57,257 nt of DNA from Streptomyces scabichelini (GCF_011045015.1 NZ_JAAKZY010000041.1:1-57257), one strand, 5' to 3'. Positions 50,109-57,257 are shown, numbered from the stretch's first letter. The notes: generated by a model from the sequence alone, not told the origin. Program-made: numbers and translations.

Positions 50109-51377
50109 CGCGGACGGGCCCGTCCAGTCCGCCGGGACCTTCGCCAGGCGTACGCGCTGAGGGTGGTCGCCGACCTCCACCGACGCCGTCTTCTTCCCCG
50201 TGGCGAAGTCGATGGCGGTGACCTTGTCGGAGCCGCTCTCGGAGATCACGCAGGACTTGCCGTCACCGCTGACAGTCGCCCAGTAGGGCTTGGAGGCGGT
50301 GACGAGCGGGCCCTCCTGGAGGGAGGAGCGGTCGACGACGGTCGCGTAGTCGTCCATCGTCCCGGCGATGCACAGCTTGTCGCCGTCCGGGCTCATCGAC
50401 ATGCCGTGGTGGCGGGAGTCGTTGACCCAGGTCGTACGGTCTTCGCTGGTCGCCGGGTTCTTGGGCAGCGTCTTCACCCGGGTGATCTTGTCGCTCGCCA
50501 CGTCGTACTCGACGAAGCCGTTGAAGAAGGAGAGCTGGAAGTAGAGCTTCGACTCGTCCGGGGTGAAGGCGACGGGACGTACGGCATCGGACAGGTCCTT
50601 GCGGCCGAAGGCGTCGAGCCGCTCCCGCATGTCGATGACCTTGACCTGCTTGTACGTGTTCGCGTCGACGACGGTGATCTTGCGGTCGCCCTTCGTCCAG
50701 TCCAGCCACGGGGCGTCGGTCGCGGTGTTCACGTCCCCGATCGACATGTTCCACAAGTACTTGCCGTCCTCGGTGAAGACGTTCTCGTGCGGCTTGTCGC
50801 CGGTCTTGAAGGAGCCGAGCTGCTTGCCGGTGACGATGTCGAGGACGTGCACGGTGTTGGATATCGAGGCCGACACGGCGACGCGCTTGCCGTCGGGGGA
50901 GACCGCCATGTGGTCGGAACGGTAACCCGACACCGGGAAGCGCCAGTTGATGTTCCCCGTCGCGAGGTCGATCGACACGACATCGGCGAAACTGGGCCGG
51001 GAGACCACCATGGCCGAGCCGTCCGGTGTGGAGTACATGTCGTCGACGTACTGGTCGTGGCCCTCGCCGACGCCGTTGCGGATGGCCGTGAAGTAGATCC
51101 ATTTGATCGGGTCGGCGTTGATCTCCGCGATCCGCTCCTCCTTGTCCGGGATGACGTTGATCCGGCCGATCTTGGCGAGATCTCCGCCGGACTTGATGAC
51201 ATCGGCGGTGCCGTCCCAGTTGTTGCCGACGAACATCACCTCCCGCAGGTCCGCGGCGGCGTTCCGGGCGTCGTCGGGGGCGTCCTGCGCGTCGGCCGTG
51301 GCGGCCGCCGGCCCGGCGACGGTCAGGGCGAGCGCGGCGGCGAGGGCGCCGACGTGCCGGGCTTTGAAGGCAGACAT
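50106..51377 (-). CDS. Secreted YVTN/YncE-like beta-propeller protein
   Basis: 423 residues. Signal peptide (MSAFKARHVGALAAALALTVAGPAAA in part) precedes a seven-bladed propeller with blades such as MAVSPDGKRVAVSASISNTVHVLDIVTG, SMSPDGDKLCIAG and SDKVTAIDFATGKKTASVEVG. No catalytic motif is visible; relatives include electron-transfer and surface binding proteins. ATG 51377 has GAGGAG about 7 bp upstream. It is divergent from the TetR gene with a perfect TTACT-N4-AGTAA dyad between, and convergent with the GH5 gene that carries the same operator, suggesting coregulation. Confidence 0.85.
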   Translation of the reverse strand: MSAFKARHVGALAAALALTVAGPAAATADAQDAPDDARNAAADLREVMFVGNNWDGTADVIKSGGDLAKIGRINVIPDKEERIAEINADPIKWIYFTAIRNGVGEGHDQYVDDMYSTPDGSAMVVSRPSFADVVSIDLATGNINWRFPVSGYRSDHMAVSPDGKRVAVSASISNTVHVLDIVTGKQLGSFKTGDKPHENVFTEDGKYLWNMSIGDVNTATDAPWLDWTKGDRKITVVDANTYKQVKVIDMRERLDAFGRKDLSDAVRPVAFTPDESKLYFQLSFFNGFVEYDVASDKITRVKTLPKNPATSEDRTTWVNDSRHHGMSMSPDGDKLCIAGTMDDYATVVDRSSLQEGPLVTASKPYWATVSGDGKSCVISESGSDKVTAIDFATGKKTASVEVGDHPQRVRLAKVPADWTGPSA

Positions 51378-51454
51378 GACCAATCTCCTCATTGGTGGGC
51401 GCATGACAAGACGTTCGAGCGGAGAATCTGAATACAAGCGCGTTCAGACTGTAC

Positions 51455-51468
51455 TTACTGGAAAGTAA
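51455..51468. promoter_or_regulatory. TTACT-N4-AGTAA operator between the propeller and TetR genes
   Basis: TTACT-GGAA-AGTAA is a perfect dyad, extended by GTAC on the left and AGTAC about 7 bp to the right. It lies between divergent genes, about 78 bp from the ATG of the propeller gene and 82 bp from the TetR GTG. This is the normal place for TetR autoregulation. Confidence 0.7.
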
Positions 51469-51549
51469 GGAGTCAGTACCGCTCTCCACAAGACGTAGAA
51501 CACGACAAAATTGGCCATCTGAGCGACAAGAGAGACCTGGGAGGGGCCA

Positions 51550-52209
51550 GTGACGGGCAGGCTCAAAGCGCCGACCGGCCGTTATGGAGGCAAGTCCGCC
51601 CAGGAGCGGCAGGCCGAGCGGCGACGGCGGTTTCTGGACGCCGGACTCCAGCTCTTCGGGGACAGCCCCGGCTACCGCGCCACGACCGTCGCCGCCCTGA
51701 GCGAGGCGGCCGGGCTGTCGACCCGTCAGTTCTACGAGGAATTCCGCACCTTGGAGGACGTACTCGCCGCCCTCCATCTCCAGGTCAACGACTGGGCCGA
51801 GGAAGCCGCCCTGGCCGGACTCGACGAGATGACCGGGCGGCCGGTCGAGGAGCGCGCCACCGCGGCCTTCCGCGCCTACGCCGCCAACGTCACCGGCGAT
51901 CCGCGACGCCTGCGCATCACCTTCGTCGAGATCATCGGCGTCAGTCCCCGTCTCGAACGACAGCGGCTGGCCCGCCGCTCCCGCTGGATCGACTTCATCT
52001 GCGCCGAGGCCGAAGCCGCCGCCGAGCGCGGCGAGGCGGCTCCCCGTGACTACCGGGTCGCCGCCGCGGCCTTCATCGGCAGCGTCAACGGCCTGCTGCA
52101 CGACTGGAGTTCGGGCTGGGTGGACGCCACCCTCGACGAGGTCGTGGACGAACTCGTCCAGCTGCTCCTGGGGATACTGCGGCCGGTGGGGTGGCGGGCG
52201 GAGAGCTGA
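51550..52209 (+). CDS. TetR-family transcriptional regulator
   Basis: 219 residues. N-terminal helix-turn-helix (about 20-75): R-R-R-F-L-D-A-G-L-Q-L-F, then TVAALSEAAGLSTRQFYEEFRTLEDVLAAL. The C-terminal ligand domain is all-helical and unlike well-known subfamilies, so the inducer is unknown. The GTG start follows GGGAGGGG. Likely targets are its own gene, the divergent propeller gene and the GH5 gene, judged by the shared operator. Confidence 0.9.
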   Translation: MTGRLKAPTGRYGGKSAQERQAERRRRFLDAGLQLFGDSPGYRATTVAALSEAAGLSTRQFYEEFRTLEDVLAALHLQVNDWAEEAALAGLDEMTGRPVEERATAAFRAYAANVTGDPRRLRITFVEIIGVSPRLERQRLARRSRWIDFICAEAEAAAERGEAAPRDYRVAAAAFIGSVNGLLHDWSSGWVDATLDEVVDELVQLLLGILRPVGWRAES

Positions 52210-52217
52210 CGTCCGTG

Positions 52218-52325
52218 GAGTTCGCTGATGCCGTCGACGGCCATGCCGTGGAAGAGGGCGGTCGCGAACGTGTCGATGTGCTTGGCGACCTCCGCGCCGC
52301 GCCGTCCGACGAGTTGGGCGCCGTC
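52218..52325 (-). pseudogene. C-terminal fragment of an FAD-dependent disulfide oxidoreductase
   Basis: Directly after the thioredoxin reductase stop the minus strand encodes DGAQLVGRRGAEVAKHID and TFATALFHGMAVDGISEL. This is the start of the dimerisation domain of pyridine nucleotide-disulfide oxidoreductases (CoA-disulfide reductase/mercuric reductase type). Neither the FAD and NAD domains nor the normal C-terminal end are present, so it is a relic left by a rearrangement next to the arsenic genes. Confidence 0.65.
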
Positions 52326-53334
52326 AGACCGTGACGGCCTCGGCCATCGCGGGCGCGTCGGCGAGTGCGGCGAGGTACCGCTCGGCGTCCAGGGCCGCCG
52401 CGCAACCGGATCCGGCTGCGGTGATGGCCTGGCGGTAGGTGAGGTCGACGACGTCACCGGCGCCGAAAACACCCGGGATGCTCGTACGCGTCGACGGCGA
52501 CTCGACCTTCAGATAGCCCTCAGAGTCCAACTCCAGTTGGTCCTTGAAGAGTTCGGTGCGCGGGTCGTGACCGATCGCGATGAACAGGCCCGTCACGTCC
52601 AGGTCGCGGGTCTTGCCGGTGGGGACGTCGCGGAGCACGATCCCGGCGAGCTTTCCGTCCGCTTCCTTGATCTCCGCGATCTCGCTGTCGAAGGCGAAGG
52701 CGATCTTGTCGTCGGCGAAGGCGCGGTGCTGCATGACCTGGGAGGCGCGCAGGGTGGAGCGACGGTGCACGACGGTGACCGACTTGGCGAAGCGGGTGAG
52801 GAAAGTGGCCTCCTCCATCGCCGTGTCCCCGCCGCCGACGACCACGATGTCGCGGTCACGGAAGAAGAAGCCGTCGCAGGTCGCGCACCAGGAGACGCCC
52901 CGGCCGGACAGTTCGTCCTCGCGGGGCAGGCCGAGCTTGCGGTAGCCCGAGCCGGTCGCGACGATCACGGTGCGCGCCCGGTGGACGGTACCGGCGGTGT
53001 CGGTGACGGTCTTGATGTCGCCGGTCAGGTCGACCTCGACGATGTCGTCGTCGATCATCTCGGCGCCGAAGCGTTCGGCCTGGGCCCGCATGTTCTCCAT
53101 GAGGACCGGGCCGTCTACGCCCTCCGGAAAGCCGGGGAAGTTCTCGACCTCGGTGGTCGTGGTCAGGGCGCCGCCGACGAAGATCGCGCCGCCGAAGACC
53201 AAGGGCCTGAGCTCGGCGCGGGCGGTGTAGAGGGCGGCGGTGTATCCGGCAGGGCCCGAACCGATGACGATGACGTCCCGTACGTCCTCGGCGGGCCCGT
53301 GCTGCGACGGAATTGCGGCGGCTTCAGCGCTCAT
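52324..53334 (-). CDS. Thioredoxin reductase of the arsenic locus
   Basis: 336 residues. FAD motif VIGSGPAGYTAALYTARA near residue 22, redox pair C150-A-T-C153, NADPH motif VVVGGGDTAMEEA and the C-terminal GVFGAGDVVDLTYRQAITAAGSGCAAA are all present. The ATG overlaps the arsC stop (ATGA), so it is coupled to the arsenate reductase, and it probably regenerates a thioredoxin used by ArsC (ArsT role). Housekeeping trxB is normally elsewhere and next to trxA. Confidence 0.92.
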   Translation of the reverse strand: MSAEAAAIPSQHGPAEDVRDVIVIGSGPAGYTAALYTARAELRPLVFGGAIFVGGALTTTTEVENFPGFPEGVDGPVLMENMRAQAERFGAEMIDDDIVEVDLTGDIKTVTDTAGTVHRARTVIVATGSGYRKLGLPREDELSGRGVSWCATCDGFFFRDRDIVVVGGGDTAMEEATFLTRFAKSVTVVHRRSTLRASQVMQHRAFADDKIAFAFDSEIAEIKEADGKLAGIVLRDVPTGKTRDLDVTGLFIAIGHDPRTELFKDQLELDSEGYLKVESPSTRTSIPGVFGAGDVVDLTYRQAITAAGSGCAAALDAERYLAALADAPAMAEAVTV

Positions 53335-53744
53335 GCCGTCTTCTCCGGGGCGATCTCCTTGATCAGTCCCTCGACCAGGGTCTTGATCTCGTCGCGAATG
53401 GGCCGTACGGCCTCGACACCCTGGCCGGCCGGGTCCTCGAGCTCCCAGTCCAGGTACCGCTTACCGGGGAAGACGGGGCAGGTGTCGCCGCAGCCCATGG
53501 TGATGCAGACGTCCGACTCCTTGACCGCGTCCACGGTCAGCATCTTCGGAACCTCGGCGGAGATGTCGATGCCGACCTCGCGCATGGCCTCGACGGCGGC
53601 CGGATTCACACCCGCGCCCGGGTTGGAACCGGCGGAGCGGACCTCGACGCGGTCCCCGGCCAGGTGGGTCAGCCACGCGGCGGCCATCTGGGAACGGCCG
53701 GCGTTGTGGACACAGACGAACAGGACGGAGGGCTTGTCGGACAT
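53331..53744 (-). CDS. arsC: Arsenate reductase, LMW-phosphatase type
   Basis: 137 residues. P-loop CVHNAGRSQ has the catalytic Cys11. Cys80, Cys85 and Cys89 lie in VCITMGCGDTCPV, matching the redox Cys pair of thioredoxin-coupled ArsC (positions 82 and 89 in the Staphylococcus enzyme). It reduces arsenate to arsenite; electrons probably come through the coupled thioredoxin reductase. ATG 53744 is chosen by alignment, since upstream in-frame codons are not conserved in type. It is divergent from arsR. Confidence 0.92.
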   Translation of the reverse strand: MSDKPSVLFVCVHNAGRSQMAAAWLTHLAGDRVEVRSAGSNPGAGVNPAAVEAMREVGIDISAEVPKMLTVDAVKESDVCITMGCGDTCPVFPGKRYLDWELEDPAGQGVEAVRPIRDEIKTLVEGLIKEIAPEKTA

Positions 53745-53815
53745 CAGAGGTCTCTCTTGTCTCGCAACTGTCTCGCAACAGGGACGGGAATGGATCACAT
53801 CAGCACCCGATGGTG

Positions 53816-53869
53816 TCAGTCACCACTGATGTGAGAGTATCAGTCCATGATGACGTCAGTCGACACTGA
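53816..53869. promoter_or_regulatory. Two TCAGT-N4-ACTGA dyads flanking the arsR start
   Basis: TCAGT-CACC-ACTGA (53816-53829) and TCAGT-CGAC-ACTGA (53856-53869) are both perfect and exactly 40 bp apart. The second lies inside the first codons of arsR. CACATCAG (53796-53803) and CTGATGTG (53826-53833) form a further inverted repeat around the first. The first site lies between divergent arsC and arsR, the expected place for ArsR binding. Confidence 0.65.
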
Positions 53870-54155
53870 CCTGATCCGGGTTCTGGCCGACCCGCTCAGG
53901 CTCCAAATCGTGACCCTGCTCGCCAAAGAGACGCTGTGCACCACGCATTTGGTGGAGGAGACCGGCGCTCGGCAGACCAACCTCTCCAACCACCTGAGAG
54001 TGCTGCGCGAAGCAGGGGTCGTCGAGACGGAGCCGTGCGGCCGCTTCACGTACTACAAGCTGCGTCCGGACGTCATCGCCCAGCTCGCCGGTCAGTTCGC
54101 CGACCTGGCCGAGTCCGCTCGTACCGCCGCAGACAACAAGCGATCCTGCCCCTGA
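53847..54155 (+). CDS. arsR: ArsR-family repressor of the arsenic operon
   Basis: 102 residues. Winged helix with LADPLRLQIVTLLAKETLCTTHLVEETGARQTNLSNHLRVLREAGVV in family terms and wing RFTYYKL. Cys31 and Cys66-region Cys (EPCGRF) are possible arsenite ligands, together with the C-terminal SCP, although the classical CVC pair is missing. No clear Shine-Dalgarno precedes the ATG; the transcript may be leaderless. The aquaporin gene follows after 34 bp, and arsC is divergent. Confidence 0.9.
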   Translation: MMTSVDTDLIRVLADPLRLQIVTLLAKETLCTTHLVEETGARQTNLSNHLRVLREAGVVETEPCGRFTYYKLRPDVIAQLAGQFADLAESARTAADNKRSCP

Positions 54156-54189
54156 CCCACGCCGTTCGAGGCGACTGCACCAAGGAGTC

Positions 54190-54975
54190 ATGTTGACCGC
54201 CACCCGCGAGAGTGCAGCGGAGTCCGTCGTCACCGCGGCCGAGCCTCAGCCCGAGCCCGGGGCGACCCCGCCGCGCACGCCGCTGGTCGCGCGGGCCGCT
54301 GCCGAACTCGTCGGCACCGCGGCCCTGGTGGCGGTCGTGGTCGGCTCCGGTATCCAGGCCACCGACCTGACTCGTGACGTCGGCGTGCAGTTGCTGGCCA
54401 ACTCGCTCGCCACGGTCTTCGGCCTCGGCGTCCTGATCCTTCTGCTCGGGCCGGTCTCCGGCGCGCACTTCAACCCGGTGGTCACGCTGGCCGAGTGGTG
54501 GACGGCCAGGCGCGGCGGCGCCGGTGTCACGCTGCGCGAGGCGGCGGTGTACGTACCCGCGCAGGTTGTCGGCGCGATCGCGGGCGCGATCCTGGCGGAC
54601 GCGATGTTCGGCGAGCCGCTGGTGAAGTGGTCCACGCACGACCGCTCGGCCGGGCATCTGCTGCTCGGTGAGATCGTCGCCACGGCCGGGCTGATCCTGC
54701 TGATCTTCGGTCTGGCTCGCGCGGGCCGGCTGCAGTACGCACCCGTGGCCGTCGCCTCCTACATCGGCGCCGCTTACTGGTTCACCTCGTCGACGTCCTT
54801 CGCCAACCCGGCAGTGACGATCGGCCGCGCCTTCACGGACACCTTCGCGGGCATCGCGCCGGGTTCCGTACCGGCGTTCATCGGGGTGCAACTGGTCGGT
54901 GCCGTGGTGGGACTGGCACTGGTGGCGCTCATCTTCATGCCGGGCCGAACCACTGCCGAACAGCCTGCCGCGTGA
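54190..54975 (+). CDS. MIP-family channel (aquaglyceroporin, AqpS-like)
   Basis: 261 residues, six membrane spans after a disordered N-terminus of about 30 residues. The two pore half-helix motifs are NPV (95-97, HFNPVVTL) and NPA (206-208, FANPAVTI). AAGGAG lies just before the ATG. Placed between arsR and arsO, it probably lets arsenite leave the cell down its gradient, as AqpS does in rhizobia, or moves methylated or organic arsenic. No ArsB or Acr3 pump is seen in the window. The stop overlaps arsO (GTGA). Confidence 0.88.
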   Translation: MLTATRESAAESVVTAAEPQPEPGATPPRTPLVARAAAELVGTAALVAVVVGSGIQATDLTRDVGVQLLANSLATVFGLGVLILLLGPVSGAHFNPVVTLAEWWTARRGGAGVTLREAAVYVPAQVVGAIAGAILADAMFGEPLVKWSTHDRSAGHLLLGEIVATAGLILLIFGLARAGRLQYAPVAVASYIGAAYWFTSSTSFANPAVTIGRAFTDTFAGIAPGSVPAFIGVQLVGAVVGLALVALIFMPGRTTAEQPAA

Positions 54976-56036
54976 CGCAACCGCTCCAGGTCGTGGTCAT
55001 AGGCGGCGGCCAGTCCGGCCTCGCCGCCGCCTACCACCTGCGCCGCCTCGGCATGGACTGCGTCATCCTCGACGCCCAGTCCACGCCGGGCGGCGCCTGG
55101 CAGCGCACCTGGGACTCGCTGCACCTGTTCTCCCCGGCCGCGTTCTCCTCGCTGCCGGGGTGGCTCATGCCGGCCCAGGAGGGCGAGGAGTATCCGGATG
55201 CGGCGCACGTCGTGTCGTACCTGCGCGACTACGAGAAGCGCTACGACCTGCCGATCCAGCGACCGGTGCGCGTCACGGGCGTGCACCGGGACGGCGAACT
55301 CCTGCGCGTGGAGACCGACTCCGGGACATGGCACGCGCGGGCGGTGATCAGCGCGACCGGCACCTGGTGGCGGCCCTTCCTGCCCGCCGTACCCGGCCGC
55401 GGGGACTTCGGGGACTTCGGCGGCGAGCAGTTGCACACCATCGAGTACCGCAGGCCCCAGGACTTCGCGGGCCGCCGCGTGATCGTGGTCGGCGGCGGCA
55501 ACTCCGGCGCGCAGATCGCCGCCGACCTCGCTCACGACACCGAGCTGACCTGGGTCACCCAGCGCCCGCCGCGCTTCCTGGCCGACGACATCGACGGCCG
55601 CGCCCTCTTCGACGCGGCCACCGCCCGCCGCCACGCTCTCGACGCGGGCCGGACCGACACCGGTGGAGTGGCATCCCTGGGCGACATCGTCGCCGTCCCG
55701 CCGGTACGCGCAGCACGTGACCACGGCCTGCTCAAGGCGACACCGATGTTCACCCGCCTCATCCCCGGCGGCGCCGAATGGGCCGATGGCACACGCGCCG
55801 AAGCCGACGTGATCATCTGGTGCACCGGCTTCCGCCCGGCGCTCTCCCACCTGTCCCCGCTGGGACTGCGCGGCCCGCGCGGACACATCGCCACCCACGG
55901 CACCCGCGTCCTTGGCGAACCCCGGCTGCACCTGCTCGGCTACGGCGACTGGACCGGACCCGCCTCCGCCACGCTCATCGGCGTCGGTCGCCCCGCCCGC
56001 GAGGCGGCACGCCAGATCGCGGACCAGCTGCGCTGA
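54972..56036 (+). CDS. arsO: ArsO-type flavin-dependent monooxygenase
   Basis: 354 residues. FAD motif VVIGGGQSGLAAAYHLRRLG at residues 8-27, then GAWQRTWDSLHLFSPAAFSSLPGW, a second nucleotide motif VVVGGGNSGAQIAADLA, and ATGTWWRPFLP. This matches ArsO flavoproteins found in actinobacterial arsenic operons. The reaction is not firmly known for the family. It is translationally coupled (GTGA) to the aquaglyceroporin gene, so the two probably act together. Confidence 0.87.
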   Translation: MTQPLQVVVIGGGQSGLAAAYHLRRLGMDCVILDAQSTPGGAWQRTWDSLHLFSPAAFSSLPGWLMPAQEGEEYPDAAHVVSYLRDYEKRYDLPIQRPVRVTGVHRDGELLRVETDSGTWHARAVISATGTWWRPFLPAVPGRGDFGDFGGEQLHTIEYRRPQDFAGRRVIVVGGGNSGAQIAADLAHDTELTWVTQRPPRFLADDIDGRALFDAATARRHALDAGRTDTGGVASLGDIVAVPPVRAARDHGLLKATPMFTRLIPGGAEWADGTRAEADVIIWCTGFRPALSHLSPLGLRGPRGHIATHGTRVLGEPRLHLLGYGDWTGPASATLIGVGRPAREAARQIADQLR

Positions 56037-56119
56037 CACCGGCCGGCCAAAGCGGACGCCTCCCCTCGGCATATGACCCAAGCCCACGCAACCACGAAGG
56101 GAGCCGTCCATCACCGGAG

Positions 56120-56146
56120 GACCCCCTCCGTCGTCTGGGGAGGGTC
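56120..56146. terminator. Hairpin between arsO and the second arsR
   Basis: GACCCCCTCC (56120-56129) and GGGGAGGGTC (56137-56146) pair imperfectly with a 7-nt loop. The element lies at the end of convergent genes and touches the stop of the second arsR (56145-56147). Confidence 0.45.
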
Positions 56147-56519
56147 AGGCCACTGCGGAAGTGGTCAGCAGCTTGCCCATCGCGGCGAGCACCGAAGGCT
56201 CGACGCGGTAGTACACCCAGGTGCCGCGCCGCTCGGAGGTGAGCAGTCCGGCCTCCTTCAGCTTCTTCAGATGATGACTGACCGTGGGCTGGGAGACGCC
56301 GACGTCGGAGATGTCGCACACGCACGCCTCCCCGCCCGCGTGGGAGGCCACGGCGGAGAACAGCCGCAGCCGCACCGGGTCACCGAGTGCCTTGAACATC
56401 CGCGCGGCCGTCTCGGCCTCCGCCGCGGTGAACGGGCGCTCGGTCAGCGGCGGGCAGCACGGGACCACACTCTGGCCGGCGTCGGGTTCCAGCAACGGCA
56501 GCATCTCGACATTCGACAT
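56145..56519 (-). CDS. Second ArsR-family metalloregulator
   Basis: 124 residues. Typical ArsR/SmtB core: ARMFKALGDPVRLRLFSAVAS, then EACVCDI with the arsenite-binding Cys-Val-Cys-Asp motif, recognition helix QPTVSHHLKKLKEAGLL and wing RRGTWVYYRV. An extra C-C pair (VVPCCPP) is near the N-terminus. ATG 56519 is used; an earlier in-frame ATG at 56537 would run through the operator. It has the classical As(III) ligands that the first ArsR lacks, so the locus has two sensors of different type. Confidence 0.9.
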   Translation of the reverse strand: MSNVEMLPLLEPDAGQSVVPCCPPLTERPFTAAEAETAARMFKALGDPVRLRLFSAVASHAGGEACVCDISDVGVSQPTVSHHLKKLKEAGLLTSERRGTWVYYRVEPSVLAAMGKLLTTSAVA

Positions 56520-56544
56520 ACATCTATGTTGACACATGTCGAAT
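56511..56544. promoter_or_regulatory. Inverted repeats over the start of the second arsR
   Basis: ATTCGACAT (56511-56519) and ATGTCGAAT (56536-56544) are exact 9-bp inverted repeats, 16 bp apart. ACATA-CATC-TATGT (56516-56529) is a further perfect dyad inside. The left arm contains the ATG. The site suits autorepression by ArsR. Confidence 0.65.
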
Positions 56545-56621
56545 CAACGGGCGAGGGGCGGAGCCGCTGAACAGGCCCGCAGGCCGCCCCCGGCCCGTCA
56601 GAGGGCGCGCTGGAGGGCTCG

Positions 56622-57239
56622 TCAGAGTCCGGCCGCGGCCGGGGCCTTGCGGACGTGCGCGGCCGGCGCCTCCTTGTAGGGGCCGGTGGCGAGCACGAGG
56701 GTGCAGCCGACGAAGTGGATCAGCCATTCCGGCGGCAGGAGGTCGAAGCCGGTGGTCGTCAGCCAGTGATGCCGGTCCTTGCCGTCGCGTATCTGCGGAA
56801 GGAGGCGAACCGGGGTGCGGGCAGCCAGGGTCACCGTGGCCACGTCCGCCAGTTCGTGGCCGACCTGGACGGCGGAGTTGCCGCCGCCCACCACCACAAT
56901 CCGCCGGCCCGCGTACGGCGCGGGGCTGCGGTAGTCGGCGACGTGCAGCAGCTGGCCAGTGAAGCCCTGTCCGTCGGCGTAGCGGGTGAGGTGGTCGACG
57001 ACCTCGTCGCGGTGCGGATAGCGGTTGCCGTCGCCGTCGCCGCTGAACGGCAGGCCCGGCAGGGCGCTGAAGCGAGCGGGCGAGAACAGCGTAAGGCTGT
57101 CGTAGTAGTCGGGCCACGAGCCGGCCGCCCGCCCGGATGCCTCCAGCATCACCGGCGTAAGGCCCCGCCGGGGCACTACGTGCGCGGCAGTCAGCCCGGA
57201 CTGCCCGCCCCCGATCACCGCGACATCGACGTACTCCAT
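56622..57239 (-). CDS. Shortened flavin monooxygenase-like protein
   Basis: 205 residues. FAD motif VAVIGGGQSGLTAAHVV, GSWPDYYDSLTLFSPARFSALPGLPF and VVVGGGNSAVQVGHELADVATVTLA match NAD(P)-binding flavoprotein monooxygenases related to ArsO, which are about 350 residues long. About 50 residues are missing between DHLTRYADGQ and GFTGQLLHVADYRS, where a normal protein has the middle segment. After residue about 165 the sequence no longer follows the family (LLPPEWLIHFVGC to the end). It is probably a degenerate or chimeric gene, but the frame is open from ATG 57239 to the stop. Confidence 0.6.
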   Translation of the reverse strand: MEYVDVAVIGGGQSGLTAAHVVPRRGLTPVMLEASGRAAGSWPDYYDSLTLFSPARFSALPGLPFSGDGDGNRYPHRDEVVDHLTRYADGQGFTGQLLHVADYRSPAPYAGRRIVVVGGGNSAVQVGHELADVATVTLAARTPVRLLPQIRDGKDRHHWLTTTGFDLLPPEWLIHFVGCTLVLATGPYKEAPAAHVRKAPAAAGL

Positions 57240-57257
57240 GAACCAGGCCCCCAGCCC

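Noticed and set aside
1..57257. CRISPR arrays, tRNA or rRNA genes
   Set aside because: No regularly spaced repeats of the right length and no cloverleaf-like or rRNA stretches were found on reading the sequence.

Overview
The window looks like a chromosomal piece of a Streptomyces or a very close relative. Base composition is very GC-rich, and GTG or TTG starts and 4-bp ATGA/GTGA gene overlaps are common. TTA codons are rare; two were noticed, one in a DHFR-like gene and one in a secreted glycosidase. The gene types also fit: a streptogrisin-like protease, GAF/PAS/SpoIIE phosphatases, a PQQ-propeller Ser/Thr kinase and secreted glycosidases with lectin or AbfB modules. The first 21 bases are Tn5/Nextera library adapter, so the left edge is a contig end and the first gene is cut by it. 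No rRNA, tRNA, CRISPR array or intact insertion sequence was seen.

Layout from left to right. 1-5 kb: truncated GNAT acetyltransferase, then a solute-binding lipoprotein, a fused DppB-DppC permease and an MFS carrier. 5-8.4 kb: a two-gene operon for a GH43-like/AbfB protein and a GH27 alpha-galactosidase with a ricin-type lectin. 8.6-10.7 kb: ArsR-SRPBCC pair and a DUF5937/HTH regulator. 10.8-16.8 kb: five-gene operon on the minus strand (polar amino-acid ABC permease, ATPase, M19-like dipeptidase, binding protein, CocE-type hydrolase) behind a 26-bp perfect palindrome. 17-23 kb: a Tat-exported alpha/beta hydrolase, a DHFR-like protein, an IS5-type transposase remnant, a PPOX-like protein, a membrane Ser/Thr kinase and a CapA-like metallophosphatase.

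23.3-31.7 kb is the most interesting block. It is a complete export unit of the NHLP bacteriocin type: a double-glycine precursor peptide, an HlyD-like membrane fusion protein, a C39 peptidase-ABC exporter and a second ABC protein. No recognisable modification enzyme is present. The predicted 48-residue product has no Cys, aromatic or basic residue and contains two imperfect repeats of about 21 residues. A streptogrisin-type protease is divergent from it. 31.8-37.3 kb holds two divergent GAF-PAS-GAF-SpoIIE phosphatases and a metallophosphoesterase.

37.2-45.2 kb is a seven-gene cox-like molybdenum hydroxylase operon (S-L-M-D-E, XdhC/CoxF-like, G). Its large subunit carries AYRGAGR, the form II signature, so it is probably not a true CO dehydrogenase. 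A Crp-like site lies upstream. 45.4-48 kb: a Tet(M)/OtrA-type ribosomal protection GTPase with an overlapping upstream leader ORF, and a VOC protein. 48-52.2 kb: a secreted GH5 glycosidase, a YVTN propeller protein and a TetR regulator. Identical-architecture operators (TTACT-N4-AGTAA) upstream of the first and in front of the other two suggest one regulon. 52.2-57.2 kb is an arsenic locus: thioredoxin reductase and arsC divergent from arsR, an aquaglyceroporin and arsO, then a second arsR and a shortened flavoprotein.

Four copies of a dispersed repeat of roughly 110-145 bp each sit exactly at the 3' end of a gene, and in two cases supply its last codons.
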